DNA of 64,000 nt from Apoderus coryli (Eukaryota; Arthropoda; Insecta; Coleoptera; Attelabidae). The translations under genes and the position numbers were made by a program. This document shows, one piece after another, positions 12,555-23,669 of this stretch. Numbering within the stretch: position 1 is the first letter of the stretch; each line of letters opens with the position of its first letter. The DNA is taken from assembly GCA_911728435.2 (NCBI GenBank), contig OU452210.1, forward strand, positions 11,842,001 through 11,906,000, in the 5' to 3' direction. The notes beneath the pieces are model-generated. The model saw only the letters and a list, made by a program, of their open reading frames with translations, did no database searches and was not told the DNA's origin.

Positions 12555-15500
12555 ATGGAGCTAGCTAAATCTTTATTTGAAAGCAGAAATCATGAAGGAT
12601 ATGTTGGGAAAGCTGACCATAATGTAGGCAACAATTCAGAAATCTTCACATACATATTTCTTTTTATTATTATAACATATTTTAGAAACGCGAACTTGAA
12701 TTGGCAATCGAACCAGATGATTCAGAAGATATTTTAGTTGATAGTTTTAATGAAAATCTGAATATTGAAGACGCCTTAACGCCAAGCCCAGGTGGTCCAT
12801 TTTCCGCATTAACTCCAACTATGTGGCCTCAAGAAATTATTGCCAAACAGAATAGAGAACAGGATGACCCTAATTCTCAACCCGAATATAGGTTGGATAG
12901 TAACTCTATGCCTCATCTGTTGCCATATTTTTTAAAATTTATTTTGTAATAATTTCATTCTTGCAGATTTGATGAATTTGGTTTTCGTGTAGAAGAAGAG
13001 GACGGCCCGGAACAGAGTTCAAACAAATTACTTGGTATTCCTTTTGTAGAAGACCCCCAACATCGGTAACATATTTACTACTTAATCTATCGCTAAGATT
13101 TATTTTATTTATTTTAGATTGCAATGGGTTGCCCATTTAGAATTTTCACATAACAAAGAAGTATCTGACTTAACGTGGGATAAAGTAGAAGTTAGATTGC
13201 CTAGAACTGAAAAATTATCTCACATGGTAAAATCTGGTATTCCCCACTCATTGCGACCACAAATGTGGATGAGGATGTCTGGAGCTCTTGAGAAGAAGCA
13301 ACAATCGGAACTTTGTTACAAAGAAATTATAAAACTGTCTAGTAATGATTCTCTTATGACATCTAAACAAATTGAAAAAGATCTGTTACATATTATGCCA
13401 ACAAATGCTTGCTACAGCCATAATAATAGTACAGGTATTCCAAGATTGCGAAGGATACTTCGTGGTATAGCTTGGCTGTATCCAGACATAGGGTGATTAT
13501 AATATGGTTATATTAGGTTATATAAAGGTGTAAATTTAACCAGAAGAATTGTTTCTATAAGTTAGTTGCCTGTGGAACTGTTCTGGACTATTTATTGTTA
13601 ATTTTACTAAACTAAGAACTTGTGGTTTTAGCTACTGTCAAGGTATGGGGGTGATAGCAGCTTCCTTACTACTTTTTATGGAAGAGGAAAACGCATTTTG
13701 GATGTTAGTTACAATTGTTGAAGATTTATTACCGGCGTCTTATTATAGCTCCTCCTTATTAGGTACTTAATTTTCACTTATTTGCAGAATTGACAGGTAT
13801 AAAGTCAAACTAAACACAACGTTTTGTACTGCATATCTACTTGTTGGTTTTACCTATAAGTTGCATGTTGTCTGTGTGGAGTTATTATTGCATCTGCAGT
13901 GATATACGACTAGATTGAGGCAACGGTTATGCTGACGATTTGAAACGACAGCGAACAAATTCATTCATATTTGCTGGTTGCCAGGATCGTCAGTTTAATT
14001 GCTCTGGTTTTCATTTCAGGAATTCAGGCTGATCAGAAAGTACTGCGCAATTTAATTAGTAGCTATTTACCGGACAGTGACGAAACTCTAAAAAATCATG
14101 ACATAGAACTATCTCTAATAACTCTTCACTGGTTTCTTACATTATTCTCGAACGTAGTACATATGAAAATATTATTAAGAATATGGGATTTATTATTTTT
14201 CGAAGGGTCTATTGTACTATTTAAAATAACTTTAAGTATGATCAAAATGAAGGAGCCACAGTTGAAATTATTAGAAAATTCAGCACAAATTTTTAATGCT
14301 TTGTCGGATATTCCTGGTGATATTGAAGATGTTGAATCTTTGTTAGAGGTTGGTGGCAAATATGTTTAGGTTCAAATTACACATACTCATCAAATTTATT
14401 GCAGGTCTCTACAGAACTGACTAATTCTTTAAATGAAGTTATGATTGAGACATATAGAAGGCGACATTTGGCTTATTTGATGGCAGATCATGGTGCTTTG
14501 GTGGGAAATCCAGAAGCTTTACCAAATTTACCAAAACAGCATCTAGCAAGGTATGCCTACGTAGGTAATTCAGTTTTCAGTATTAAATAAAAAAAAATAT
14601 TATAGTACTTATTAAATATACTTTCGCCGTATTTATTAAGTTACTTTTGAGCTAGAATGCTCATAGTTTTATTATATGGGTGGCTTCATAACACCTGGAA
14701 TCTATTGACAGATATAGACTGTTCTCCTTACGCCTTCGTGGCAGGTGATGCGTTCGTCTCTTCTGCCAGAAGTTCCCTCATAACTAGGCTCCACAAGCGG
14801 GGCGACAAGTAGCTGGAGCCTGACAAAAACCCCCCTTCAACCCGATATCCTGCCGTTCTTTTCCACTGCAACGACAATAATCGGGTCTTTATGGCGAATG
14901 CGGAAGCAACACAAATATAAATGTACAACGAAAATAATTGTACATGCAAGAAACAACGGTTTGAATGTTGAATTCATCTACTTATAGTATTCTGTAATTA
15001 TTTTGGAAAATTATGATGTCATAACGGGTTTGACTTCAGTTATGTCAATCGACTCCAATTCTTTTGTGGTTACTTGCTATTCTCATTGTTAATAATTCTG
15101 TGTATGCTGCTCAGGATACCGGATTTTCGTGGCGCTGTTCGTATGTCATTTTTACAATTACGTTTTAATAATGTGGAGAACTTGTCACGAAGCTAAGAAA
15201 AACTTGCCAATTGCTTGTTAGTGTTATAAACAGTGGTCTAATAATCGTTTATTTTTTGTTATTCGACATCTCTAGTTATATTTTTTCCATAAAAATAATC
15301 GATAGTTGTGGCAACGCTGTTTGCAATCTGAGTGTTGACATTGACATTTGGCTGATAGTTCCATAAATCTGGCGATTACGAGTGAATATAATCGAGATTA
15401 TTACTTTTAAAAATCGATTATGAAACTAGTACACAATTACTTTCATAATCGAGTTGTAAAATTAGTAATTATCTTGTTTTGTTCTCTATCTATCTATTAC

Positions 15501-18500
15501 AAGTTTTCAGTTTAATTCAAATTGAAAAACACGAAAACTCTAAAATTTCATCTTCAGTCCGATCTATCGAGAGATTGTTTAATCGAGTGATCTCATAATC
15601 TGGCGCGCTATCCATTTGTTGTTTAGTAAATTTTTTATTCACCATTCACCATAACCTCATTTTTGTGTCAAAATGGAAGAATGGAAACGCGAAAATAACA
15701 AAACAAAAAGAACGTCTAAAAGTGATATTCGAAATATTGTTTCTACATATTTACAAAAAAGACAATATCCATCAGTAAAGCCACAAAAAATATCAAAACG
15801 TAGTTTTATTAAAAGGGCTGCTTTAGATAACAGAATCGGAAGTACAAATGATATTCTATATACAAGCCATATAACAGATCCTGGAATTATTGATAATAAT
15901 TTTAATAAATTTTTATGTTGGATTAAAGAACTAGTGAAAATGAAACAGAAATGTGCTGATATTGAAAAATTAGTGGGACCTTTATTTTGTCATCTCTATT
16001 TAGACATACAAAACTGTGGACACCGGGAAAAAGCTACGGCGTTCTTTAATGCTTATGTTGATAATATTGATCATTTAAAGTGTGGAAAATTAGTCAAAGA
16101 TCTACTAACAGCGTTCTCAAATGATATTGAAGCAAAAGATTTGATTCGTAAGTTTAGAAGTAGTAAAATTGTGACTACATTAGAATCTGAGTCTGTAAGT
16201 GTCTTAAAGAAGTTCGTCTTACAAAATTGCCATACTGTGTTTTTGCAAGCTATGCAAATGTGGTTTGCATTTGAAAGTGAGAAGACTCCCAAAATGTCAT
16301 CCCATCATTCATCATCAAAAGATCGTCAAAAACGTGAAGGAAAGGAATTTGACGAATTGTTAACTGCTATTGAGTCTCTAAAAAAACTACCACAACACAT
16401 TCTTAATATAAAAATTACTAACGGTAATGCAAACGTAGCATGTGGTTTTTTGAGAAGACAAGTTGGTGTAGTAGCTCTTGCAGATCGCAACGTTTTAAAA
16501 TTAGTGCCTGTACATGAATTAGACTCCATAATTACAGTTAAAGAACCGGGAGAAATAAGACTTAACCATCATAATAAATTAATTTATTCAATCGACATAT
16601 CACAGAATAATAATTTTATATGTACTGGTTCAGCAGATAAAACGCTTTGTATTTATAAAACGCATAGTCTTACGTTACATAAACGTATTACTGGTCATCT
16701 TGGCCCGGTGTATTGTGTAAAAATAAGTGACAATGCTAAATATGTAGCTTCTGGCTCACAGGACTGTATAGCAAGGATATGGAGTATACGGAGCGGCAAA
16801 CTAATACGTGTGTTAGCAGGACATACTCAACCTGTAACTTGTGTACAATTTCATCCTAATACGTTATATCTAGCCACGGCTTCAACCGATAAAAACATTA
16901 GAATGTGGTGTATGAGAAATGCCTCTTGTGTCAGACTGTTACATGCTGCTAAAGCAGCAATTTTTACTGCTGTATTTGACCCGCAAGGACAACTAATAGC
17001 TGGTGCAAGTAGTGATAAAAAAATTAGAATATGGAATGTAACTACTGGTAAAGTTCTAACGGAGCTCAAATTTAGAGATACGCCAGTTACAAAAATCGCT
17101 TGGAGTAAAAATGGAAAACAATTATGTGCCGGTTCTATTAGTGGTGTTCTAACTGTTTGGGACGTCTCCCACGTGAATAGTCATAGTCATAAAGATCATA
17201 AACATGTTGATCCAATTGTAACAAGTAGAACGAACAGTAGATTATTAGCTTTGGAGTATAGTATGGGAACTTTTGCCGCTCTTACAGTGTGATATTCTTT
17301 TTTATTTTATTTTACTTTATATTTTATTTTGTTGAATTATAGTGCTGATTGTAATTGTAACTCAATTAAGAAATTGTAAATTATTAAGTTTGTAAATCGA
17401 GATTAATTAAAAAAGCGAAATATTCAAACACGTTATCTGTTTTAGGCTTGTTTTAATTCATAATATTTTGTCAATTAAGTATGCATTTTCAAATATATTA
17501 TAGCTTTCTTTATACATTTATTGTAACTGAAACACCTCAAAAATATCTAAATTCTGAAAATATTATGAAAACTAATTGTACCTAGGTATATATTAAATTA
17601 GCATTTTGTTAGTATTTTACTATGAAAAACGCAAGTACAAAATAGAGCTTTGGTACAAGTTGTGTGTATTACTTAAAGAATAAAATCAAATTTTATTTTT
17701 CAATACTTTGCAGGAGACAGATAAAAAAGAACAAATCTGTTATACAGTTCTTACTATTTAATGAAAACTCTGAAGAGGCAATTAAAAGTAAGAATATAAA
17801 ACAAACAGAAATTCTTGTTGATCTCAGAGAAGCTATTTTACAAGTAAGTTTTGTGAATTATCTTTGACAAATCTTAGTTGAATTTGTAGCTGATAAATAG
17901 ACTATATTTTTAGATTGCTCGCCATTTTCTGCAGTTAGATCCAAAACTAAGTTCGGAGATATCATTAGTAGCGGATTATACAATGGAGAGTCATGCTCAG
18001 GATCATGCCAATTACGTAAACGTATCCAAAAATCGGAAGAGACGTGCCAAAGCTTTACTGGATTTCGAGAGATACGACGATGATGAATTAGGCTTTAGGA
18101 AAAACGATATCATTACCATAATCAGTCAAAAAGATGAGCATTGTTGGGTTGGGGAGTTAAACGGCTTAAGAGGTAACTATGGAGTTCCGATAAGATTAAT
18201 TTTATAGTAAACCTAAGGATAATTTTAATGAATATCATTTTATTATTCAAGTTCTATATGAAGCTTGTGGCTTTGGTCAGATGTTTTAGGCAGAATCTAT
18301 AATTATACTTTTTTTTTCTGTAAAATTTTCGGTGGCAATGCATTTTTTCCTTCGATAAAATCTGAACTACTGCAGGGCATTTAAGATGTATTTATCACAG
18401 GTTGGTTTCCTGCTAAATTCGTCGAACTTCTCGATGAACGAAGTAAACAGTACAGCAGCGCAGGCGATGACAGTATATCTGAAACAGTCACCGATCTGGT

Positions 18501-19603
18501 AAGAGGTACCTTATGTCCAGTTATGAAACAGGTTTTAGAACATGGCATGAAAAGGCCAAACTTTTTAGGTGTGTTGAAATTAATTAATTAGTTATTACAT
18601 TTGTTCATGTTTGGTTTATTTAAGGTGGTCCTTGTCATCCATGGTTGTTCATTGAAGAAGCCGCTACAAAGGAGGTTGAAAGAGATTTTAATTCTGTTTA
18701 TAGTAGGTTAGTTTTATGTAAAACATATCGGTTAGATGAAGATGGGAAAGTTTTAACCCCAGAAGAGGTAAGAAACGATTTGTAACAAGACGTAGGTTTT
18801 TGGCAAGCGTTCTTGTATTGTTTAGACTTAAATCTATTTGAAACATAGTTGTAATTAGAAATATAATTTTCTAGTTACTATATCGCTGTGTACAAGCAGT
18901 AAATTTGACACATGATAACGCACATGTTCAAATGGATGTAAAATTACGTTCCTTAATATGCATGGGACTGAACGAACAAGCTTTACATTTATGGCTAGAA
19001 GTATTATGTTCCTCAAGTGACGTCGTCCAAAAATGGTAATTAATACGTGTATTGTATTTACTCGTTTATACATTCACTAAATGTGCAAAGAATAATTTCC
19101 TTTTAAATAATTTTTTGAACTGCAGTAAAATAGGTATCTTTCGTCTGTAATAATTATATTGTGTTTAAAATCCGTGAGGATGGTAGTAGTGTCCTTAGCA
19201 ACTAGACCTTATACTTACCTCTCTTAATTTCTCAAGGAGGATAAGAAATGGTTTAAGTTCATTTCACTGGGCATAATAATGATGCAGCCATGTTTGATTT
19301 AAGTTATGAAAAAAAAAACTATTCAACAAAGAAAATTTTACTTTAAAAACTCATATTTGAACAGAAGTTTCTGTTTGATAATTTTGTTTATTAGTCAAAT
19401 TTTTTAGGTATCATCCATGGTCCTTTGTCTATAGTCCAGGATGGGTTCAAATAAAATGTGATCTACGTATTTTGTCACAATTATCATTCAATTTGAATCC
19501 CGATTGGGAACTACCTGCTAAAAAAGAAACTAACAATCAACCCTTAAAAGATGGAGTTCGAGATATGTTGGTGAAGCATCATTTGTTCAGTTGGGATATT
19601 TAA
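12555..19603 (+). CDS. SGSM3: SGSM3-like TBC-SH3-RUN protein (13 exons, 803 aa)
   Basis: Small G-protein signalling modulator 3, a Rab/Rap-linked adaptor with a TBC (Rab-GAP type) domain. Exons: 12555-12623, 12686-12891, 12967-13065, 13118-13492, 13632-13762, 14020-14348, 14405-14550, 17714-17843, 17914-18172, 18401-18568, 18625-18767, 18875-19035, 19408-19603. All joints are GT/AG, phases agree, and the sum is 2412 nt including TAA; human SGSM3 is about 750 aa. The TBC domain is roughly residues 160-400 and keeps the glutamine finger Y-C-Q-G (251-254). The usual arginine-finger position reads I-E-K-D-L-L-H, His instead of Arg at residue 216. The SH3 domain is about 541-594 ([15 protein letters not shown]...[16 protein letters not shown]). 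The RUN domain runs from about 600 to near the C-terminus, which ends KHHLFSWDI. The ATG at 12555 is the first in frame. Intron 7 (14551-17713) contains a whole same-strand gene. Confidence 0.93.
14728..14949 (-). pseudogene. Decayed non-LTR reverse-transcriptase fragment in SGSM3 intron 7
   Basis: A GC-richer island on the minus strand reads [16 protein letters not shown]. It is preceded by a basic W-K-R-T-A-G-Y-R and G-G-F-L-S-G segment. This resembles the 'GCPQGGVLSPLLWSLVVDELL' block of jockey/R1-type reverse transcriptases, with substitutions. No YADD box follows before the stop. Family placement is by motif only. Confidence 0.4.
15415..15451. repeat. 11-bp inverted repeat upstream of the nested TAF5L-like gene
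   Basis: CGATTATGAAA at 15415-15425 is matched by its exact reverse complement TTTCATAATCG at 15441-15451, with a 15-nt spacer. It lies about 220-260 bp before the ATG. Further ATCGA-type sites are nearby (about 15299 and 15391), so this could be promoter sequence for the nested gene. A function is inferred only from position. Confidence 0.5.
15673..17292 (+). CDS. Taf5L: TAF5L/WDA-like WD40 protein, intronless, nested in SGSM3
   Basis: A single 539-codon frame related to TAF5-like (PAF65-beta; WDA in Drosophila), a subunit of the SAGA histone acetyltransferase co-activator in the nucleus. The N-terminus has a LisH-like helix pair ([16 protein letters not shown], about residues 18-33). A TAF5 NTD2-type helical domain follows at about 75-205, then WD40 repeats from about 240. 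The clearest repeats begin [26 protein letters not shown] and [12 protein letters not shown]. The YLxKRQY start and the repeat wording fit TAF5L better than TAF5. It is shorter than human TAF5L (589 aa). The start context CAAAATGG is good. It sits wholly in SGSM3 intron 7 on the same strand, so it needs its own promoter. Lack of introns suggests a retrocopy or a compact ancestral gene. A testis-type TAF5 paralogue is an alternative. Confidence 0.82.
   Translation: MEEWKRENNKTKRTSKSDIRNIVSTYLQKRQYPSVKPQKISKRSFIKRAALDNRIGSTNDILYTSHITDPGIIDNNFNKFLCWIKELVKMKQKCADIEKLVGPLFCHLYLDIQNCGHREKATAFFNAYVDNIDHLKCGKLVKDLLTAFSNDIEAKDLIRKFRSSKIVTTLESESVSVLKKFVLQNCHTVFLQAMQMWFAFESEKTPKMSSHHSSSKDRQKREGKEFDELLTAIESLKKLPQHILNIKITNGNANVACGFLRRQVGVVALADRNVLKLVPVHELDSIITVKEPGEIRLNHHNKLIYSIDISQNNNFICTGSADKTLCIYKTHSLTLHKRITGHLGPVYCVKISDNAKYVASGSQDCIARIWSIRSGKLIRVLAGHTQPVTCVQFHPNTLYLATASTDKNIRMWCMRNASCVRLLHAAKAAIFTAVFDPQGQLIAGASSDKKIRIWNVTTGKVLTELKFRDTPVTKIAWSKNGKQLCAGSISGVLTVWDVSHVNSHSHKDHKHVDPIVTSRTNSRLLALEYSMGTFAALTV
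17293..17713 (+). other. 3' flank of the TAF5L-like gene within SGSM3 intron 7
   Basis: Non-coding. It must hold the 3' UTR of the nested gene and the 3' end of the host intron. The only clear AATAAA is at 17679-17684, about 30 nt before the SGSM3 exon-8 acceptor. If used, the nested transcript would end almost at the host exon. Confidence 0.5.
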
Positions 19604-19801
19604 TATATGCTGAAAATTTAGTGACTAGGTAATGTTGAATCAGAATTGTCCATAAATTGATTGTGGTGTTTCACGAGCTTTAATCAATGTAAAAATACAT
19701 AAAAATTATTTTTATATAATTCTTTATCTACTTAAAATTAACCCACAACGTAAATATTGTTATAATCTGCATCCGTCTTAAGTTTATTAATTTATTAACT
19801 A

Positions 19802-19833
19802 TTTATTTTATTGATGGTTTAGTTTATAATAAA
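19802..19833. terminator. Opposed polyadenylation signals of SGSM3 and Sirt5
   Basis: AATAAA for the plus-strand SGSM3 lies at 19828-19833. A minus-strand signal for Sirt5 (TTTATT on the plus strand) lies at 19802-19807. The stop codons are 259 bp apart, so if both signals are used the two 3' UTRs overlap by tens of bases. Confidence 0.55.
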
Positions 19834-19862
19834 TTCAGTTACAATTACATTTTTTGTATACC

Positions 19863-21498
19863 TTAATTTAAACCTAGTGCTTTCGGTAACGTGGTACCAC
19901 ATTGACCGGGGAAGTGAAATTGGAAATCATCATTTGCGGGTTCTTCATTTAAATTGAATTCCGCGACAGGTTTGCCTCTTTCAACCACTAGGGGTGCAAA
20001 CATAGCAGCCGGATATACCACTGATGATGTACCAATGACTAGACACAGATCGCAACTTTGTATTAAATCTTCTAAGGAAAAAACAAAACAACTTAATATG
20101 TTTTAAATTAACAAGTCAAAATAATAAATACAAGAGATCTCGGCGATCAACATTTTGTAGGTATGTAGGTAAGTAGAAATTGAGAGATGAGAGACAATTA
20201 CATATATATGTATAAATTTAGAATCAAAATTAAACTATTCCATAAAATGGAACAGCAACATAGTTAAGTTGTATGAAATTAAAAGTATTAATAAACATTA
20301 CATTACTGGATTAGTTTGCCCAAATACAGCTAGTGAAATTGACCCTAATATTTTTTTATACTTGTACTCTACTAAGTATTATTCCAATCATTTTTACATA
20401 TACATACGAGTACATCATATTTATATAGTTGCCATATTTTAATTGTATCAAAAAATAAACGTCTAAATCCGCAGAATGTCTTGAGACCTCAAAAAATAGC
20501 CAGGCTTTGCTATGAATTTATCTAATAATTTCATCCAAATGTCTTACCAGATTTCTGTAAAACATTCTTGTCGAGATTTTCACCAAACCAAACTATATAT
20601 GGCCTAATTAATGCACTACATTTTTTACACTTCGGTAGGTCCTTTATAGCTATTGGCTCCAAATTACTATCGTTTGGATCACTGAAACATTAAAGGCTAT
20701 TACGTAACTTCGGTTATATTAAATTGTTAAAATTACCCCCGATTGCTTAAAGCTTCGCATATTGGATTGTCAAAGCATTCCTCAATATGCTTACATTTTG
20801 TGCATATAATTTTATGTAAAGTACCATGTAATTCTATTACAGTTTCAGATCCAGCTCTTTGATGCAATCCATCTACATTTTGAGTTATTACATAAAAATT
20901 ACGACCTTCTTCTTTGCATATTTTTTCATATTCGGCCAAAGCTAGATGTGCCTGTTTAAAATTCAGTTGATAGATTTATTAAAGAAGAAACCCCGTCTAT
21001 TCATAGGTAGAGGGGCGTAAAATTAAAATACGTTAAAATTATTTTTCAAAAGGATTTGCATTATAAATTTAAAATTAAGGAGTTACTTAGGTATTTGCTT
21101 TATTTTAAGCTACGTTCGTTCTGCTACCTTTAGTTATAAACTAATAATAGTTTTGGGGAATTTTAAAACATTTTGCCTGTTGGATATAAACTCACCGCGT
21201 TTGGTTGAGCATTAAATGCAATATTTCTTCTGTAGTTATAAAATTCCCATACAAGCGCCGGATTTGCTTTAAACGCATGTGGGCTAGCTAAATCAGTAGC
21301 TCTGTGACTTCTCCAAAACCCACCGGGACCCCTAAACACTGGGATACCAGATTCAGCAGACACTCCAGCTCCTGTAAGAGCCACTATATTTTTAGCAGTA
21401 TGTAAAACATTTTTAAATCCATCGTAATCACTTATTTTACGTTTAGCCATATTGCATATATCAAATGTTGCTTTTGAATATTTTTTGCAAAGTAACAT
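19863..21498 (-). CDS. Sirt5: SIRT5-like NAD-dependent protein desuccinylase (4 exons, 286 aa)
   Basis: Class III sirtuin that removes succinyl, malonyl and glutaryl groups from lysines, mainly in mitochondria. Exons on the minus strand: 21498-21196, 20951-20737, 20681-20548, 20071-19863. Introns are GT/AG and the total is 861 nt including TAA. The NAD-binding motif G-A-G-V-S-A-E-S-G starts at residue 43, N-V-D-G-L-H at 126, and the catalytic His is 143. Zinc cysteines are 151 and 154 (CTKC) plus 191 and 194 (CKKC). The SIRT5-defining Tyr and Arg of F-Y-N-Y-R-R (residues 87 and 90) are present; they bind acidic acyl groups. The ATG at 21498 gives a short basic N-terminus ([10 protein letters not shown]) that could act as a mitochondrial presequence. 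A later Met, at residue 17, would remove it. It faces SGSM3 tail to tail. The human enzyme is 310 aa. Confidence 0.93.
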
Positions 21499-21818
21499 AA
21501 ATAAATTTAAATTAATTTTATACAAATTTAAAAAATTCAAGGCCAAATATCGGCAATTTTGACGCTTCTCACGCCTATTCTTGTCAACCTGACTTTCCTT
21601 TTACATGAGTGGTGAGGGGTAGGTGGTCATCATTTCCAATGAATAAAGCAGATATTGATCATTTCTTATGAGTTCAGCTCAACTGAGGTAGGTGTAGAAT
21701 CAAAACGCATACTAATTTACTAGAATCATTGAAAACAACTAACTTTACTCAATGCTATAATCATTGTATTTATAATAATAATAAACACAATGTCTTTATA
21801 AAGACAACATATCAGGTT

Positions 21819-21850
21819 CAGAGATATGGAACCCACGCTCCATATCTCTG
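21819..21850. repeat. Perfect 12-bp hairpin upstream of Sirt5
   Basis: CAGAGATATGGA and its exact complement TCCATATCTCTG flank an 8-nt loop, 320 bp upstream of the Sirt5 ATG. It may be a small foldback element or a regulatory site. Nothing else in the sequence decides between them. Confidence 0.6.
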
Positions 21851-23544
21851 ATCAGGTTTCTGTATTTTACACTATTTTATTAACGTTAGATGGCGCTGTA
21901 AATGACGTATTCTACGGTGACTTTATTGTGTAAAGTCACTGTAATTATTGCGCCTGTCATCTGTCGTTATTCATATTATAAAATTTTAAATAATATAGAC
22001 AAAGATTGTGGTATAATCTTTGATATAGTACAAATAGTCATAGAGTTTATAAGTTTTTTTCCTAGTTTGACCAATGTAGGACCTAGGTGCAATGAATTTC
22101 GTAAGACACCTTCCTTAAATTCACGACCCGAATATATCTACAAATCAGACTTTTTTGGTACTTATTGATAAGAACTGTAAGCATAATATGGTTATACCAA
22201 ACCAAAGACTCATCTTTGTGGAAACACAGCAAGAAATAAGGTACTTCAATATGCGGTATATATCATACGCTTTACTAGTACTTAATCTATGACGTAAATA
22301 ATTAATTTATATCCAAGTCATACTAAACGACCCGGAGCTGAATAATAATAATTTATTCATTTACATTCACAGATTCTCCATTATAATTTTATAGTAGTAT
22401 AATAGTTAAGCAAACAAATAAACAAAAAAGAATTCCGCATATAACTCCTTATCTAGTTCTTTTTCTTTCTAATATCCACAAAACGCGTAAGGAATCCTTG
22501 TCTGCGCTTTGCGGGTACCAGAAACCACCATAGAATAACTATTAAACTGTGGAACCACCACTGAAATAATTCTCTTAAAACTGCAATACGACACTTTCAC
22601 TAATATAAAAACTCTGATTCACACAAGGGATGTTTTGTGGTCTGATTCTTATAATGGTCATTAACTACCGTTACCTGTCACACTCTGTAAAGCAGTTTGC
22701 TTCTGAAATTCTTTTTAGTTTTGCAATTGCTTTTATGGTTTGCGGATAGAGGGCACGTAGTGTTTTGTGGTACTGCTTTATTTTGTTTTTGATATTTTGC
22801 GTTTTAGTTCAATTCTCTGCATTTGCAGATAATACAGAATACGGATCAATAATATTTGTGATTGATAAGAATGTTAAAGAACTTCCTATATGTGGATAGG
22901 TACCTACTTAACATTAAACAAAAATGTAATTAAAGCTCGCGCGAGCAAGAGTTCATCACTGCTACTGTAAACAGATCATTCTGATTGTTTTTACAACAAT
23001 ATTTCAACACTTGTTTGAGAGAGTAATTTAAAAACCACTTATAAAATTTATGCTAAAGAAATTCCAAACTAGACTATTCTTTCATAGCGTAGGTTTATCT
23101 TGATTTAAATTCTTACGCAACAAAATTTAATGGTGTTTAACACCACATTGTAGTTCGGCGCATTTTTACTCGAAAAAAAAAACATCTTATCTATTAGGTA
23201 GTCAGCGAATTTATTGGTAGGTACTTGAAAATTACACACACTAATCTTGATTTGAACAAAACTATTTTATTTTTAACGTTACATGTCTGTCACGTATTTA
23301 ATATATCTATACCTATATATAAACAGTTATGTTTTGATGATATAATAAAATAAAATACTTCTTAATTCTTTTATAGTAGTACTACCTACTTACTTCCTAT
23401 TTTTGTAATTATTAGGCATAGTCTAGATTAGGGCTGCTAATAGTGCTCTAAAACAGAGGACAGTCTTTTTACTTTCCCGACCAGGGAAATTATTGTGAAC
23501 GCGCTAAATAAAAATTGAGATATATAACCATTTTGAAGTTACCT
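21851..23544. other. Non-coding region upstream of Sirt5
   Basis: No gene recognised. AT-rich sequence with short chance frames only. The Sirt5 promoter should lie near the left edge. A run of AATAAT-type repeats occurs near 22346. Confidence 0.5.
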
Positions 23545-23660
23545 CAGATGGAAGTCTGTCTGTCTGCGTGTGTGTCTGTGTGTATTCTTCCACGATAGCG
23601 CCAAAACGCTTTAACCAGTCCTATGTTGAACCCATTAGTTTTTGATTGAAATACTCGTAT
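23545..23660 (+). repeat. Dispersed repeat, copy A
   Basis: Contains CAGATGGAAGTCTGT, a GT/CTGT-rich stretch, then ATTCTTCCACGATAGC, and ends near GAACCCATTAGTTTTTG. The same blocks in the same order occur in copy B at 25008-25110. An uncharacterised dispersed repeat family is the simplest explanation. Confidence 0.7.
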
Positions 23661-23669
23661 ATACATATA

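Noticed and set aside
14126..14359. Minus-strand frame
   Set aside because: It is antisense to SGSM3 exon 6, which has a clear TBC-domain protein on the other strand.
16071..17069. Minus-strand frames
   Set aside because: They are antisense shadows of the WD40 gene.
18855..19073. Minus-strand frame
   Set aside because: It is antisense to SGSM3 exon 12 (RUN domain).
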